Below are positions 1 to 7,297 of a stretch of 19,311 nt of DNA, piece by piece. The notes under the pieces are model-generated. The model saw nothing but the letters and a program-made list of their open reading frames with translations. It ran no database searches and was not told where the DNA came from. Each line of letters begins with the position of its first letter. The first letter of the stretch is position 1. Source of the DNA: Sva-07 sp964592115 (GTDB lineage Bacteria > Actinomycetota > Acidimicrobiia > Acidimicrobiales > Ilumatobacteraceae). The position numbers were made by a program, and so were the translations under genes. The stretch lies in assembly GCA_964592115.1 (NCBI GenBank), contig CAZQCP010000049.1, positions 1-19,311 on the forward strand. Reading direction: 5' to 3'.

Positions 1-18
1 GCGGCGCGCTGTCCGCGT

Positions 19-1398
19 TCACTCGGGACGCGTCGTGTCGAGCCAGGCGCCGTAGCCGCCGAGCACGTCGGATACGTCCGCGAACCCCGAGCGGCGCAGC
101 AGGCTCGCAGCGACCGACGAGCGATAGCCGCCGGCGCAGAACACGACGGTGGGCCGCTCCGGGTCGAGTTCGCCGACACGATCCGGCAGCTGTCCGACCG
201 GGATCGGTTGGGAGCCATCGATCGTGCCGAGGGCGACCTCGCCCGGATTGCGCACGTCGACGAGTTGTAGGTCGTTGACGGACCGCTGGCGTTCAGGGAG
301 ATCGGTTGCAGCGAGGCGGGACGCGCGCTGCACACGCCCGGGGTTGTCCACCATCACCGCAGTCGGCGACGCGAGGTGCCCCACGACACGATCGAACCCG
401 ATCCGGGCCAGACGGTTCTTCGCCTCCAACTCGAACCCCTCGTCGACGATGAGGACGACGTCGACGTCACTCGGCACGATCGAACCGGCGAACTCGGCGT
501 AACGCCCGCTCAGGCCGATGTTGATCGCCCCGGCGAGGTGGCCGCGAGCGAAGTCTTCAGGGTCGCGCCCGTCGAGGACGATGGCGCCGTCGGTGACCGC
601 TCGGTCGAGGCCATCGAGCGTGAGCGACGTCGGCGACGCGTGCTCGTCGAGCAGCGGTCGGTTGCTTCGGTTGAGCACGGCGTCGTAGATGAAGTAGTCC
701 GGCGCCGGCGGCTGGCCATCGGTGACGAGCTCGACGAACTTCTCCCTCGACGGCGCGAGCAGTGCGTAGTTGGTCCGGCGTTGTTCGCCGATCGTCGAGG
801 TCGTCTCGGTCGACAGGTTCTTGCCGCACGCCGAACCTGCGCCGTGGGCCGGGAAGACCCGGGTCTCGTCGGGCAGCGTCATCAGCCGGTCGTGCAGACT
901 GTCGTAGAGGCTCGAGGCGAGTTCGTCGCGCGAATACCCGATCGACGACAACAGGTCGGGTCGACCGACATCGCCGATGAACAGTGTGTCGCCGGTGAGC
1001 ACGCCGTACGGGGCGTCGTCGTCGGCATGCTCCCACACGACGACGCTGATCGACTCGGGAGTGTGACCCGGTGTGTGGCGCACCTCGAGCACGACGTCGC
1101 CGAGGACGATCCGCTCGCCGTCGGCGAGCTTGCGCGACTCGAACTCGGTGTCAGCGACCGAAGAGAAGCCGATCGCGGCGCCCGTCGCACCCGCCAGTTC
1201 GAGGTGGCCGGACAGGAAGTCGGCGTGGAAGTGGGTCTCGATCACGAGCTCGATCGTGAGCCCGAACGCTTCGGCGTCGCGAACGTACTCGTCGATGTCG
1301 CGCCGCGGATCGACGACCACGGCGCGACCAGTCGTCTCGTCACCGACGAGGTACGAGGCCTGCGAGAGGCAGTCGAGGTAGTACTGCACGAACTTCAT
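19..1398 (-). CDS. MBL-fold hydrolase with two rhodanese domains (persulfide dioxygenase / CstB-like)
   Basis: A 459-residue three-part protein. Residues 1 to about 230 are a metallo-beta-lactamase fold with HFHADFLSGH near residue 57, a GHTPES histidine and TGDTLFIGDVGRPDL; this variant, with Phe after the Asp of HxHxD, resembles the mononuclear-iron persulfide dioxygenase type. About 255-350 is a rhodanese domain whose catalytic-loop region (VVLIVDEGFE) has no Cys, so it is probably non-catalytic. About 365-459 is a second rhodanese with an intact active-site loop, VVFCAGGYRSS. Family knowledge: such fusions oxidise or transfer sulfane sulfur (persulfides) in cytoplasmic sulfide detoxification. 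The start is ATG 1398 with a good ribosome site (GAAGGGA) 6 nt upstream. It lies 92 nt downstream of the two exporter half-genes, which suggests one operon. The substrate is not provable from sequence. Confidence 0.88.
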   Translation of the reverse strand: MKFVQYYLDCLSQASYLVGDETTGRAVVVDPRRDIDEYVRDAEAFGLTIELVIETHFHADFLSGHLELAGATGAAIGFSSVADTEFESRKLADGERIVLGDVVLEVRHTPGHTPESISVVVWEHADDDAPYGVLTGDTLFIGDVGRPDLLSSIGYSRDELASSLYDSLHDRLMTLPDETRVFPAHGAGSACGKNLSTETTSTIGEQRRTNYALLAPSREKFVELVTDGQPPAPDYFIYDAVLNRSNRPLLDEHASPTSLTLDGLDRAVTDGAIVLDGRDPEDFARGHLAGAINIGLSGRYAEFAGSIVPSDVDVVLIVDEGFELEAKNRLARIGFDRVVGHLASPTAVMVDNPGRVQRASRLAATDLPERQRSVNDLQLVDVRNPGEVALGTIDGSQPIPVGQLPDRVGELDPERPTVVFCAGGYRSSVAASLLRRSGFADVSDVLGGYGAWLDTTRPE

Positions 1399-1490
1399 GA
1401 TCTGATCCCTTCGGTAGAGCCGACCGCTCCTGGGTCAGCGTCGACACTGTCATGGATTCGGTCGTCTCGGATGGTCGGCGTGTGGTCGGT

Positions 1491-1910
1491 TCAGATGGTG
1501 AGGGCACTGACGGCGGTGATGACCGCGACGACGGCGAGCAGGCCGGCGAACGCGCGGGTCAAGCGGCGGCAGTCGACCGCTCCCGCGAGCCGCGACCCGA
1601 CGAGCACGCCGACAACGACGGTGATGAGGAACGGGGCGACGACCGCCCAATCGAGGTCCAGATCGTCGGCGCGTAGACCGAGTGCCACGGCGGCGTTGAT
1701 GGCGATGACGACGAGTGAGGTCCCGATCGCCTCCTTGGCGCCGAACCCGAGCAGCAGCGTCAGGGCCGGCACGACGGCGAATCCACCGCCGACCCCGAAC
1801 ATTCCCGTGAGCGCGCCGACGGCGCTGGCCGCGAGTGCCACCCGAAGCACGGGGATCGGCGCGTGCGTGTCGGTGGACGCCACCGCTTGGTGCTCCCGGA
1901 GTGAACTCAT
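1491..1910 (-). CDS. TauE/SafE (TSUP) permease, C-terminal half
   Basis: 139 residues, almost entirely membrane segments (about four helices). It opens with the TSUP repeat signature GALTGMFGVGGGFAVVPALTLLLGF followed by AIGTSLVVIAINAAVAL, which is typical of the second half of a full-length (about 250 aa) TSUP permease. ATG 1910 overlaps the stop of the upstream half-gene by 4 nt (ATGA), so the two halves are probably made together by translational coupling. Family knowledge: TSUP proteins export sulfite, thiosulfate, sulfoacetate or related anions. With the adjacent MBL-rhodanese protein, an exporter for an oxidised sulfur product is the natural inference. The open frame continues upstream of the chosen ATG, but that extension is arginine-rich and non-membrane and reads across the other half-gene, so I reject it. 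Confidence 0.8.
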   Translation of the reverse strand: MSSLREHQAVASTDTHAPIPVLRVALAASAVGALTGMFGVGGGFAVVPALTLLLGFGAKEAIGTSLVVIAINAAVALGLRADDLDLDWAVVAPFLITVVVGVLVGSRLAGAVDCRRLTRAFAGLLAVVAVITAVSALTI

Positions 1911-2284
1911 GCGCACGACTCCTGTGGGGCTCGAGCGCTGCTGCGGTACATCCCCAGCGCGACGAGGAGCACGAGCGCCGAGAAGACGGCGAGGAGGAGG
2001 CGCTCGTCGAGCACGCGATTGACCGACGTGCCCATCCGGGCTCCGAGAATCCCAGCGGTGCCGAACGCCAACCCGGCACCGAGGCGCACGTTGCCCATCC
2101 TCCAGTGGCGGACCGCACCGATCGCCGATGCCACACCGACGACGATGAGCGAGGCGGTCGTCGCGTCGTGCGCACTCAGGCCACCGACGAGTACGAGGAT
2201 CGGCACGGCCAGCGTGGACCCGCCGCCGCCGAGTGCGCCGAGCGACAATCCGACGAGGAGACCGAGGGCAACTGCGATCATCAT
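1907..2284 (-). CDS. TauE/SafE (TSUP) permease, N-terminal half
   Basis: About 125 residues with about four hydrophobic helices and the first TSUP repeat signature, VGLSLGALGGGGSTLAVPILVLVGGL. It ends at a charged tail (MYRSSARAPQESCA) where full-length family members have the cytoplasmic linker between halves. The following gene supplies the second half. The start is uncertain: TTG 2308, GTG 2287, ATG 2284 and ATG 2281 are all in frame. I chose ATG 2284 because TTG 2308 lies inside the operator palindrome and a TACAAT -10 element sits at 2296-2301, which would put transcription start at about 2288 and make the message nearly leaderless. No Shine-Dalgarno sequence is visible. An indel splitting an ordinary single-gene permease cannot be excluded from sequence alone. 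Confidence 0.72.
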   Translation of the reverse strand: MMIAVALGLLVGLSLGALGGGGSTLAVPILVLVGGLSAHDATTASLIVVGVASAIGAVRHWRMGNVRLGAGLAFGTAGILGARMGTSVNRVLDERLLLAVFSALVLLVALGMYRSSARAPQESCA

Positions 2285-2295
2285 CACAATGTCCG

Positions 2296-2324
2296 ATTGT
2301 ACGTACAAATGATTGTCCGTACAA
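2296..2324. promoter_or_regulatory. Paired GntR-type operators overlapping divergent promoters
   Basis: Two copies of a palindrome lie 16 bp apart. TTGTACGTACAA (2297-2308) is a perfect 12-mer; TTGTCCGTACAA (2313-2324) has one asymmetric pair. They double as promoter parts. On the minus strand, TTGTAC (2324-2319), 17 bp, then TACAAT (2301-2296) drives the permease genes. On the plus strand, TTGTAC (2297-2302), 17 bp, then TACAAC (2320-2325) drives the GntR gene. The arrangement is nearly symmetric, so one bound repressor could close both directions. HutC-type GntR proteins commonly bind short GT/AC-rich palindromes in their own upstream region. The repressor-site pairing is inference. Confidence 0.7.
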
Positions 2325-2352
2325 CCCCGAACAGACAGATAAGGTCGTGTCC

Positions 2353-3105
2353 GTGTCCCTCGATCGTTCGAGCGCCCTCCCGCTCTGGGCCCAACTCGAG
2401 ACGGCGTTGCGTGTCCGATTGGAGGGCGGCGAGTTCGCGGAACGGTTCCCGACCGATCATCAGCTCGTGGAGGAGTACGGCGTCAGCCGCCAGACGGTGC
2501 GCGAGGCGATCCGCCATCTCAATCGCACCGGCATCTTGCGACGAGAGCGCGGCCGCGGCACTGTCGTCAACACGGCCGAGTTCGAGCAGCCCCTCGGTGC
2601 GCTGTACAGCTTGTTCGGGTCCATCGAGTCGACCGGCGTCGAACAACGCAGCGACGTGCTGGCGCTCGAATCGACCGTGGAGCCGGCGATCGCCGCGCAG
2701 CTCGACCTCGCCGACGACACATCGCTGCTGTTCCTCGAACGCGTGCGGTTCGCGGCGGACGAGCCCTTGGCGATCGATCGGGCGTGGTTGCCGATGGCCA
2801 TCGCCGGTCGGCTTCTCGACAGCAGTTTCGAGCACGCCGCGCTGTACGACGAGCTCGAACGATGCTGCGGTACCCGACCCGACGCCGGCTGGGAGCGGAT
2901 CGCGCCGATCGTTCCCGACCCTCGCGATCGCGGGCTGTTGCGCATGGCCAAGGGCAAGGCGGCGTTCTTCCTCGAGCGCCGGTCCACGGCGGCGGGCCGT
3001 CCGATCGAGTGGCGCACCACCGTGATCCGCGGTGACCGATACCGGTTCGTATCCAAGTTCGAGCTCGGCGTCGCGCCGGGACTCGTGGCTACCCGCACCG
3101 AGTGA
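2353..3105 (+). CDS. GntR/HutC-family transcriptional regulator with UTRA domain
   Basis: About 250 residues. Residues 9-72 are a winged helix-turn-helix with the GntR signature (FPTDHQLVEEYGVSRQTVREAIRHL, then GILRRERGRGTVV). About 90-240 is a UTRA ligand-binding domain ending IEWRTTVIRGDRYRFVSKFEL, typical of the HutC subfamily. GTG 2353 is preferred because AAGG at 2341-2344 gives an 8-nt spacing; GTG 2347 is possible, and ATG 2233 is rejected because it would put the operators inside the gene and adds a non-domain extension. It is divergent from the TSUP/MBL-rhodanese genes, with two palindromes between them, so I infer that it autoregulates and controls the sulfur genes. The effector is unknown; known sulfide-detox operons generally use other regulator families (CstR, ArsR-type). 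Confidence 0.85.
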   Translation: MSLDRSSALPLWAQLETALRVRLEGGEFAERFPTDHQLVEEYGVSRQTVREAIRHLNRTGILRRERGRGTVVNTAEFEQPLGALYSLFGSIESTGVEQRSDVLALESTVEPAIAAQLDLADDTSLLFLERVRFAADEPLAIDRAWLPMAIAGRLLDSSFEHAALYDELERCCGTRPDAGWERIAPIVPDPRDRGLLRMAKGKAAFFLERRSTAAGRPIEWRTTVIRGDRYRFVSKFELGVAPGLVATRTE

Positions 3106-3106
3106 G

Positions 3107-3164
3107 GCGGACGCGGCATCGTCCGCGTGTCACGTGTGCTCGCGAGGCTCGGGAGCCGCTCGCG
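3107..3164. terminator. Two hairpins between convergent genes
   Basis: The 62 bp between the GntR stop and the stop of the convergent toroid-protein gene hold two stem-loops. A 7-bp stem has arms at 3107-3113 and 3120-3126 with a 6-nt loop. A second stem at 3141-3164 is GC-rich and carries a 2-nt bulge. Neither is followed by a T-run, so this is a plausible but not classical bidirectional terminator. Confidence 0.35.
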
Positions 3165-3167
3165 GAC

Positions 3168-4184
3168 TCAGACGTGGGCGAACAGGTCGCTGGCGGGGGT
3201 CGCGCGGGTGATCGCGTCGACAGCGAGGAGCACCGCCGCGGCGGTGTAGCTCGTGTGCTCGTCGAACGGGAACAAGATCTCGTCGGGATACACGATGCCG
3301 GTCCAGTACGAACCGTCGTCGCGGCGGTGGGTACGAGTCCAGCGCAACAGGTCGGTCGCCGTCGACGTGTCGCCTGCAGCGGCGAGTGCGAGGGCGCACT
3401 CCGCGGTCTCCGACGCCGTGACCCAGTCTTCATCGCTGACACAGCGGATGCCGTGCCCTTCCATGACGAACGTGTCCCAACCCTCGGCGAGGCGAGCCTT
3501 GGCAGCCTCACCGCACATCACGCCGGTGAGGATCGGGTAGTACCAGTCCATCGCCCAGCGCGTCTTCGGTTCGAAGGCCTGCGGCGAGGTGCGCACCATC
3601 TCGGCCATCAGGTCGGCGGCCTCGATCCAGCCGGGGCGGGGGTTGTCGATACGGCTCGCCAGCCGGGCACCGCAACGCAGCGCGTGCTGGATGCTCGACG
3701 TGCCGGTCATGAGCGCGTAGTCCCACGGCCGGCTGTCGACCTCGATTGCCCACAGCGGCAGCCCGTCGGCCCGGCGCAGGGACAGCACGAACTCCAGCGC
3801 CCGCTCGACCGTCGGCCACATGCGCTCGGCGAAGTCGGCGTCCCACCGGGTGCGGAGGTGGTGGCAGACGCCGGTCGCCACGTACGCGCACACGTTGGTG
3901 TCGAGCTTGGCGTCTTCGACACCACCATCGGCGTCGTAGTAGGCGTGCCAGGAACCGTCGGGTCGTTGGATGCCGGCGAGCCAGCCGTACGCCCGCTCGG
4001 CCTCGCGATGGAAGCCGGCGACGTCGAGCGCCATCGCCGTCTCGACGTGGTTCCACGGGTCGCAGTGACCTCCGGGGAACCACGGGATCATGCCCGTGTC
4101 GACCTGCAACGAGGCGAGGTGCTCGCCGGTGCGACGCAGCTCGTCAGACGAGATCACGCCGGGCAGGTCGGGGAGCCGGTTCAC
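3168..4184 (-). CDS. Terpenoid-cyclase/prenyltransferase-like alpha-toroid protein
   Basis: 338 residues with helical repeats of the (alpha/alpha)6 toroid kind. QW-like motifs are GIQRPDGSWHAYYDADGG (about 71-88) and a later THRRDDGSYWTG, and there are conserved-looking acidic/aromatic stretches (CDPWNHVETAMAL at 41-53, LDTNVCAYVATG). Proteins of this look are annotated as prenyltransferase/squalene oxidase repeat proteins. The fold is shared with glycan-active toroids, so the activity is open. It lacks a signal peptide. GTG 4184 is chosen because it overlaps the methyltransferase stop (GTGA, 4181-4184), and upstream sequence in this frame is out-of-frame methyltransferase code. It is last in a coupled glycosyltransferase-methyltransferase-toroid series, so a shared product (lipid-linked glycan or glycolipid) is inferred. 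Confidence 0.7.
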   Translation of the reverse strand: MNRLPDLPGVISSDELRRTGEHLASLQVDTGMIPWFPGGHCDPWNHVETAMALDVAGFHREAERAYGWLAGIQRPDGSWHAYYDADGGVEDAKLDTNVCAYVATGVCHHLRTRWDADFAERMWPTVERALEFVLSLRRADGLPLWAIEVDSRPWDYALMTGTSSIQHALRCGARLASRIDNPRPGWIEAADLMAEMVRTSPQAFEPKTRWAMDWYYPILTGVMCGEAAKARLAEGWDTFVMEGHGIRCVSDEDWVTASETAECALALAAAGDTSTATDLLRWTRTHRRDDGSYWTGIVYPDEILFPFDEHTSYTAAAVLLAVDAITRATPASDLFAHV

Positions 4185-4987
4185 GCGCTCGCCGTCAGTC
4201 GGGATCCGGAGGAGTCGGTCGCTGCGGTCAACCGCGCGGTTGTGGTGCTGCTCGTTGCGGACGTGCTCAGCGCTGGCTTCGTGGCGTAGAAGACGATGCT
4301 CTTGCCGAGCACCGGCGACAACACGCGCTCGGCGACCTTGGTCGAAGTCGGTTGCTCGACGATGTCCCACTCGAGGAACTCGCGGTACTTGCGTACCGCC
4401 GGGTGGTCGTCGTTCGTGGGCCCGACCGCGCACTTCAGCCACCAGTACGGCGAGTGCAGCGCGTGGGCGCGGTGCTGGCCGGTGACGCCGAGTCCGGCGG
4501 CGCGCAACTTGGCGCGCAGTTCGGTAGCGCTGTAGATCCTCACGTGCCCGCCGACCGCGATCGGGGCGTGGTAGTCGTCGGAGAGCATCCAGTTGATCTT
4601 CTCGGGCAGCCAGGCCGGCACGGTCGCGGCGAACGTGCCGCCGGGCTTGAGCACGCGGACCATCTCGGCGATGGCGGCGACGTCGTCTTGGATGTGCTCG
4701 AGCACCTCCGACGTGATCACCCGGTCGAACGAACCGTCGGCGAAGGGCAGGCGCGTGGCGTCGCCGCGCAACACGCCCTTGAACCGTTCGATCTCGATCT
4801 CCCCGGCGTCGACCATCGCGCCGAGCGTGGCACGAGTCTGGATGACTTCGTCTTCGGCGTAGTCGAGGGCGACGACGTCGGCACCGCGGCGTGCGCACTC
4901 GAACACGTGCCGGCCGAATCCGGCACCGACGTCGAGCACGCGATCGCCCGCCCGCAGGCCGAGGCGGTCGAAGCGGATGGTCAACAC
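4181..4987 (-). CDS. Class I SAM-dependent methyltransferase
   Basis: 268 residues. SAM-binding motif I is VLDVGAGFGRHVFECA (about 18-33), followed by the acidic ribose-binding loop VVALDYAEDEV, a GDATRLPFADGSFDRVITSEVLEHI segment (motifs II/III) and VLKPGGTF. This is the UbiE/Methyltransf_11 type of small-molecule methyltransferase. The C-terminal 30 residues or so (after KSIVFYATKP) are Ser/Thr/Ala-rich and low-complexity, unlike the rest. The start is GTG 4987, one base after the glycosyltransferase stop, and its stop overlaps the next start, so translation is coupled on both sides. The acceptor is probably the product of the neighbouring glycosyltransferase; that is inference. Confidence 0.85.
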   Translation of the reverse strand: MLTIRFDRLGLRAGDRVLDVGAGFGRHVFECARRGADVVALDYAEDEVIQTRATLGAMVDAGEIEIERFKGVLRGDATRLPFADGSFDRVITSEVLEHIQDDVAAIAEMVRVLKPGGTFAATVPAWLPEKINWMLSDDYHAPIAVGGHVRIYSATELRAKLRAAGLGVTGQHRAHALHSPYWWLKCAVGPTNDDHPAVRKYREFLEWDIVEQPTSTKVAERVLSPVLGKSIVFYATKPALSTSATSSTTTARLTAATDSSGSRLTASA

Positions 4988-4988
4988 G

Positions 4989-6284
4989 TCAGATCCGTCC
5001 GTTGGCGCGCAGCTTGGCGACGTTCTGTGGCATCGCCAGCACCTCCCGGTACTGGTCGACGGTCATCTCGGCGCACTTGCGCCAGGTCCACCGGTCGAGC
5101 ACCCGTTGGCGGCCGGCGGCGCCGATGCGGGCGCGCAGTTCGGCGTCGTCGAGCCCGCGGGCGATGGTTGTGGCGAGTGCGTCGGCGTCGCCCGCCGGGC
5201 ACTGCAACACCGTGTCGCCGTCGGCTCCGGTGACTTCCGGGAGCGCGCCGCCGTCGGTGGCCACGAGCGGTGTGCCGGTGCACATCGCCTCGATCGCCGG
5301 GAGACTGAAACCCTCGTAGAGGCTCGGCACGACGGCCAGCTCGGCTTCGGCGTACAGCTCGACGATGCGCTCGTCGGTCACTCCGGACACGAACTCGATG
5401 TGCGGCGCGAGGCCATACGAGTCGATCAGATCCATCGAGTGGCCCGGGCGCGGCTTGCCGATGATCGTCAGCGTGACGTCGCGCTCGGTCCGCAGCTTCG
5501 CCATCGCCTCGAGCAGGTAGGAGAGTCCCTTCAACGCGACGTCGGCGGAGGCCGTGGTGATGAGGCGCCCAGGACGCCGGGTGACGTGGTCGAGCGGGCG
5601 GAACAGATCGGGGTCGACGCCGACGGGCACGAGCCGCATCCGGTCGATGCTGACCCCCATGTCGTGATGGATGTCGTCGATCGAGTTCTGGCTCACGACC
5701 ACGATGCGCGGCATCTTCGATGCCACCTTGCCCTGCATCTTCACGAACGAGTACCAGCGGCCGACCGACCAGCGCTTCATGCGCGACTTGGCGTGGCTCA
5801 TCTCGAGCTGGCGGTCCTTGGTGATCGGATGGTGGAGCGTGACGATCGTGGGGATCTTCTCTTCGATCTTCAAGATCCCGTAGCCGAGGCACTGGTTGTC
5901 GTGGACGAGGTCGAACTCGCCGGCGCGGGGGCGCAGCTCGCGAGCAGCGCGGGCGCTGAACGCCAGCGGCTCGGGGAACGTCCCGGTGAGGAACTGCGCC
6001 ATCTCGAGGGCGTCTTCTTTGTTCTTGATCTCCCAGAAGCCCGGCATGCGACCGGGGTACTGGTCGTTGAACGTGTCGAGGCTCGGCAGCTTCGTGAGCG
6101 TGACCCTGTCGTCGAGCACCGGGTACGGCTGGCCGCCCAGCACCTCCACCGTGTGGCCGAGGTCGCTGAGCGCCTTGGTGAGATGCCGCGTGTAGACGCC
6201 CTGGCCGCCGACGTGGGGTTTGCCGCGGTACGTCAGGTAGGCGATCTTCAGCGGCGCGTCGGGATCGAGACCGGGTGAAGACAT
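4989..6284 (-). CDS. GT4-family glycosyltransferase
   Basis: 431 residues, a GT-B fold retaining glycosyltransferase. The N-terminal domain begins LKIAYLTYRGKPHVGGQGVYTRHLTKALSDLGHTVEVL, the acceptor-side glycine loop of GT4 enzymes. The C-terminal donor domain has LITTASADVALKGLSYLLEA, LTIIGKPRPG, then the EX7E motif in VVPSLYEGFSLPAIEAMCTGTPLVATDGGALPEV. It is cytoplasmic and probably uses a nucleotide sugar; donor and acceptor are unknown. The start is ATG 6284 with no Shine-Dalgarno; TAACCT lies 7 nt upstream, consistent with leaderless transcription. It is first of a three-gene coupled set with the methyltransferase and the toroid protein. Confidence 0.9.
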   Translation of the reverse strand: MSSPGLDPDAPLKIAYLTYRGKPHVGGQGVYTRHLTKALSDLGHTVEVLGGQPYPVLDDRVTLTKLPSLDTFNDQYPGRMPGFWEIKNKEDALEMAQFLTGTFPEPLAFSARAARELRPRAGEFDLVHDNQCLGYGILKIEEKIPTIVTLHHPITKDRQLEMSHAKSRMKRWSVGRWYSFVKMQGKVASKMPRIVVVSQNSIDDIHHDMGVSIDRMRLVPVGVDPDLFRPLDHVTRRPGRLITTASADVALKGLSYLLEAMAKLRTERDVTLTIIGKPRPGHSMDLIDSYGLAPHIEFVSGVTDERIVELYAEAELAVVPSLYEGFSLPAIEAMCTGTPLVATDGGALPEVTGADGDTVLQCPAGDADALATTIARGLDDAELRARIGAAGRQRVLDRWTWRKCAEMTVDQYREVLAMPQNVAKLRANGRI

Positions 6285-6291
6285 CCGTGCG

Positions 6292-6297
6292 AGGTTA
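6292..6297 (-). promoter_or_regulatory. Candidate leaderless -10 element for the glycosyltransferase operon
   Basis: On the minus strand TAACCT (TANNNT) ends 7 nt before ATG 6284, with no ribosome site between. That is the spacing expected if transcription starts at or beside the start codon. No clear -35 is seen. Confidence 0.4.
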
Positions 6298-6370
6298 CCG
6301 GCGTGCGGTTACCACGCAGTAGGTGGACGACGCGAGCCCGAACATCGGCGATCTCGTGAACGATGTGCGT

Positions 6371-6410
6371 CTGGTGAGCGCACACTGTGCATGCGTTCAC
6401 CGCTCACCAG
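6371..6410 (-). terminator. Hairpin at the end of the epimerase gene
   Basis: A perfect 10-bp inverted repeat has arms CTGGTGAGCG (6371-6380) and CGCTCACCAG (6401-6410). The 20-nt loop itself contains a small GCACA/TGTGC palindrome. The stop codon of the epimerase gene (6404-6406) lies in the promoter-proximal arm. No T-run follows, so it may slow or attenuate transcription, or protect the 3' end, rather than act as a strong intrinsic terminator. The rest of 6285-6403 shows no gene. Confidence 0.45.
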
Positions 6411-7297
6411 GCGATGGTCATCGTGCGACGCAGCGGCGAGCCGGGGCCGACGATGTGGTGGACCATGTTGAACGCGTTCGGCGGACCGGACTGCGGCTCG
6501 ACGCACGTGGCGGCGACGGTTTGGTCGAAGACGACCCAGTCGTCGCAGTCGGACAGCACCGTGACCGTGTGGGCGATGGCGCGGTCGTAGTGCAGACGTA
6601 CGGGTTCGGTGTTGACGAAGCAGTCGTCCCAGGGGCCGTCGGTGACGTCGACGAGCTCGCCGGTCGGGATGCCCAACCCATCGCGACGGTACATGAGGGT
6701 CGGGTTGAACGTGAGCCGATCCGGCTTGCGGAACCAGGGGTGCCAGCCCACTTCGGCAGGAAAGGACTCGACGCGGAATGAGTCGGCGTCGAGGTGCTCA
6801 TCGGTGGCGGCGACGGTCAGCGTCTGCACGAGTCGGTCGGCGTGCAGTTCGAGCTCATGGACGACGATCCCACCGAGCGACCAGTCGAGCCCGCCGTTCA
6901 ACGGGCATTCCAACGTGGCCGTCGTGGCGGCGACGTCGCGGACCGTCCACGGTCGTTTCCAGACGTTGCCGTGGATGCTGTGGCTCCGCTCTCGATCGTC
7001 CGGATCTCCGTCGTGGTGGTTGATCGTGAGCTGGTGGTCCGTGCCGCCGAACGTGAAGCGCCCGTGGCGCAGCCGTCCGGCCCACGGCGCCATCGGGTAG
7101 CAGCCCCACCGGATGGTTCGTCGGGCGTCGGGCGTGGGCACGTCGATGAGCAGATCGACGTCGCCGATCGCGATCTGGCCGATCCGTCCGCCGCTGTCGG
7201 GATACACCGTCACGACAGCGTCCCCGGCGCGCAGGGCGATGACGAGACCCTCGGGAACCTTCGCTTGATCGGCGTCCTTCGCTTGATCGGCGCTCAC
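6404..7297 (-). CDS. Aldose 1-epimerase (galactose mutarotase-like) family protein
   Basis: 297 residues, the beta-sandwich mutarotase family. Recognisable pieces in order are GGRIGQIAIGDVDLL, RWGCYPMAPWAGRLRHGRF (substrate-site Arg/Trp segment), SIHGNVWKRPW (the family's first catalytic-region His), GWHPWF (second His region) and CVEPQSGPPNAFN, which holds the likely catalytic Glu. It interconverts sugar anomers or acts on a related hexose (6-phosphate) substrate; which one is unknown. The GTG start at 7297 faces the dtd start only 17 nt away. The first 13 residues hold a tandem ADQAK repeat. It lies 119 nt upstream of the glycosyltransferase on the same strand, but a hairpin separates them, so co-transcription is doubtful. 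Confidence 0.85.
   Translation of the reverse strand: MSADQAKDADQAKVPEGLVIALRAGDAVVTVYPDSGGRIGQIAIGDVDLLIDVPTPDARRTIRWGCYPMAPWAGRLRHGRFTFGGTDHQLTINHHDGDPDDRERSHSIHGNVWKRPWTVRDVAATTATLECPLNGGLDWSLGGIVVHELELHADRLVQTLTVAATDEHLDADSFRVESFPAEVGWHPWFRKPDRLTFNPTLMYRRDGLGIPTGELVDVTDGPWDDCFVNTEPVRLHYDRAIAHTVTVLSDCDDWVVFDQTVAATCVEPQSGPPNAFNMVHHIVGPGSPLRRTMTIAW
7259..7292. repeat. Tandem 16-nt direct repeat at the epimerase N terminus
   Basis: CTTCGCTTGATCGGCG occurs at 7259-7274 and 7277-7292 (period 18). On the minus strand it encodes (A)DQAK twice, immediately after the start codon and outside the folded domain. It looks like a recent slippage duplication. Confidence 0.75.

Noticed and set aside
2233..2352. 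Upstream ATG start (2233) for the GntR gene
   Set aside because: It would add 40 residues without domain similarity and place both operators and the divergent promoter inside the coding region.
4977..6278. Long plus-strand open frame (433 codons) opposite the glycosyltransferase; similar long frames at 376-2022 and 13301-16045 on the antisense of real genes
   Set aside because: They are rich in Arg, Ala, Gly, Asp and Val with no domain signatures, and lie antisense to genes with clear motifs. Such frames are expected in high-GC DNA.
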